DNA of 64,000 nt, from NCBI RefSeq assembly GCF_000830005.1, contig NZ_CP010407.1, positions 6,522,001 through 6,586,000 of the forward strand, written 5' to 3'. Origin of the DNA: Streptomyces vietnamensis (GTDB lineage: Bacteria; Actinomycetota; Actinomycetes; Streptomycetales; Streptomycetaceae). Positions 62,758-64,000 of this stretch are shown here, one piece after another. A model generated the notes under the pieces. The model ran no database searches. It saw only the letters and a program-made list of their open reading frames with translations, and was not told where the DNA came from. The number at the start of each line of letters is the position of its first letter. Position 1 is the stretch's first letter. Made by a program: the position numbers and the translations under genes.

Positions 62758-64000
62758 TCAGAAATCCCACCCTTCTTCCTCGTCGACCGCGGCGACGGCC
62801 TTGGCCGTGGCGAAGGACTCGCCCGCCATGCCGGCCGCGAGCGTGGTGCCGTCCGCGGGGTCGATCAGCAGGAACGATCCCGTACGGCGGGAGTCGGCGT
62901 ACGCGTCGAGCGCGAGCGGCTCGGCGGTACGGACCACGACGCGGCCGATGTCGTTGGCGACCAGCTGCCCGGGGTTCGGGTGCTGGGACAGGTCGTCGAG
63001 GGTCAGCCGCGAGGGGATGTCCTTGACGATCGCCTTGACCGTGCGCGTGGTGTGCTTGAGCAGGACCCGCTGGCCGACGGCGAGCGGCTGGTCCGCCACG
63101 TGGCAGACCGTCGCCTCGACGTCCTGGCTGGTGGCCGGGGCGTCGCCGCTCGGCGCGAGCAGGTCGCCGCGCGAGATGTCGATGTCGTCGGCGAGCCGGA
63201 TCGTCACCGACTGCGGGGCCCAGGCGATGTCCACGGACTCGCCCAGCGCGTCGATGGCGGTGATCGTCGACTTCTTCCCCGACGGCAGGACGGTGATCTC
63301 CTCGCCGACCCGGAAGGCACCGGCGGCGATCTGACCGGCGTAGCCCCGGTAGTCGGGGTGCTCGGCGGTCTGCGGGCGGATCACGTACTGCACGGGGAAG
63401 CGGGCGTGGCAGGCCGTCAGGTCGTGGCTGACCGGGACGGTCTCCAGGTGCTCCAGGACCGTCGGGCCGCCGTACCAGTCCATGTTCGCGGACGGCTCCA
63501 CGACGTTGTCGCCGGCGAGCGCCGAGATCGGGATCGCGGTGATCTCCGGGACGCCGAGCTCGGAGGCGTACGTCGTGAACTCCTCGGCGATCGCGGCGAA
63601 GACGGACTCCTGGTACTCGACCAGGTCCATCTTGTTCACGGCGAGGACCACGTGCGGGACGCGGAGCAGCGCGGCGACGGCCGCGTGCCGGCGGGTCTGC
63701 TCGACGACGCCGTTGCGGGCGTCGACGAGGACCACGGCCAGCTCGGCGGTGGAGGCGCCGGTGACCATGTTCCGGGTGTACTGCACGTGCCCGGGGGTGT
63801 CGGCGAGGATGAACCGGCGGCGCGGGGTCGCGAAGTAGCGGTAGGCCACGTCGATCGTGATGCCCTGCTCGCGCTCGGCCCGCAGACCGTCGGTGAGGAG
63901 CGCCAGGTCGGGCGCCTCCTGGCCGCGGGAGCGCGAGGCGTGCTCCACGGCCTCCAGCTGGTCGGCGAGGACCGACTTGGAGTCGTGCAGGAGCCGGCCC
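62758..64000 (-). CDS. cysN: Sulfate adenylyltransferase large subunit CysN, 5' end outside window
   Basis: The visible 413 residues are the C-terminal part of the GTPase subunit of ATP sulfurylase, which activates sulfate to APS. The frame is open to the right edge, where GRLLHDSKSVLADQLEAVEHAS follows the missing P-loop. G3 DTPGH and G4 NKMD are present, then EF-Tu-like beta barrels (RPQTAEHPDYRGYAGQIAAG). It heads the sulfonate importer genes. CysD is expected just outside the window. Confidence 0.95.
   Translation of the reverse strand, partial: GRLLHDSKSVLADQLEAVEHASRSRGQEAPDLALLTDGLRAEREQGITIDVAYRYFATPRRRFILADTPGHVQYTRNMVTGASTAELAVVLVDARNGVVEQTRRHAAVAALLRVPHVVLAVNKMDLVEYQESVFAAIAEEFTTYASELGVPEITAIPISALAGDNVVEPSANMDWYGGPTVLEHLETVPVSHDLTACHARFPVQYVIRPQTAEHPDYRGYAGQIAAGAFRVGEEITVLPSGKKSTITAIDALGESVDIAWAPQSVTIRLADDIDISRGDLLAPSGDAPATSQDVEATVCHVADQPLAVGQRVLLKHTTRTVKAIVKDIPSRLTLDDLSQHPNPGQLVANDIGRVVVRTAEPLALDAYADSRRTGSFLLIDPADGTTLAAGMAGESFATAKAVAAVDEEEGWDF

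Overview
The window is high-GC chromosomal DNA of a Streptomyces-type actinomycete. The evidence is third-position G/C codon bias throughout, frequent GTG and TTG starts, a WhiJ-like regulator/DUF397 pair beside an HATPase regulator, mycothiol-type enzymes, the TreY/TreZ/GlgX trehalose-glycogen set, a carbohydrate ABC importer without its own ATPase, and several secreted proteins of streptomycete type. I see no tRNA, rRNA, CRISPR array, integrase or transposase. The species cannot be named from this sequence.

Layout. 0-6.8 kb: a partial HTH/coiled-coil protein, then polyphosphate kinase 2, a Tat-exported PhoX-like protein, OsmC and ZapE on the minus strand, a RibD-like reductase and a small conserved protein. 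7.0-8.8 kb: murC and msrB. 8.8-12.4 kb: an accessory polymorphic-toxin island. It holds a large protein with a CpnT/WXG-like N-terminus and a YwqJ-type deaminase C-terminus, a SUKH-type immunity protein, a free-standing second deaminase, and a SUKH protein fused to an unrecognised domain. 12.5-18.7 kb: secreted and lipoprotein genes, a short-chain dehydrogenase, a divergent MocR/DJ-1 pair with a clear operator, and the WhiJ/DUF397/HATPase group. 18.6-28.8 kb: an EF-G paralogue, a MerR-controlled membrane exporter with a perfect 20-bp palindrome, a P-loop kinase and a secreted phospholipase D-like protein with a C-terminal FG-GAP repeat region. 28.8-33.3 kb: glutamine amidotransferase homologue, TPR, LysR, YtpQ-like and Xaa-Pro peptidase genes.

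33.3-45.1 kb carries treZ, treY and glgX, all on the minus strand and interleaved with GNAT, FHA, a shrunken P450 and an MFS transporter. Together they would debranch glycogen and convert it to trehalose. 45.2-49.7 kb holds a secreted copper-amine-oxidase-like protein with its partner, a HEPN-family protein and a DnaQ-type exonuclease. 49.7-57 kb has an X-Pro peptidase/CocE hydrolase, an epoxide-hydrolase-like protein, a small-molecule kinase and a sugar ABC importer. That importer is preceded by two tiny coupled ORFs made by a 41-bp tandem repeat. 57-59 kb has DUF1697, a mycothiol nitroreductase-like protein and a TIGR03086 protein.

The right end (59-64 kb) is a sulfur assimilation operon on the minus strand: cysN (cut by the window edge), a gap with two candidate leader peptides, sulfonate ABC importer genes and a sirohydrochlorin chelatase.

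The best candidates for under-described biology are the toxin/immunity island with its SUKH-fusion protein and upstream inverted repeat, the 41-bp coupled mini-ORF repeats before the sugar permease, the reduced P450 with a 30-bp repeat in its N-terminus, the copper amine oxidase with an altered cofactor site, and the leader candidates between cysN and the sulfonate importer.
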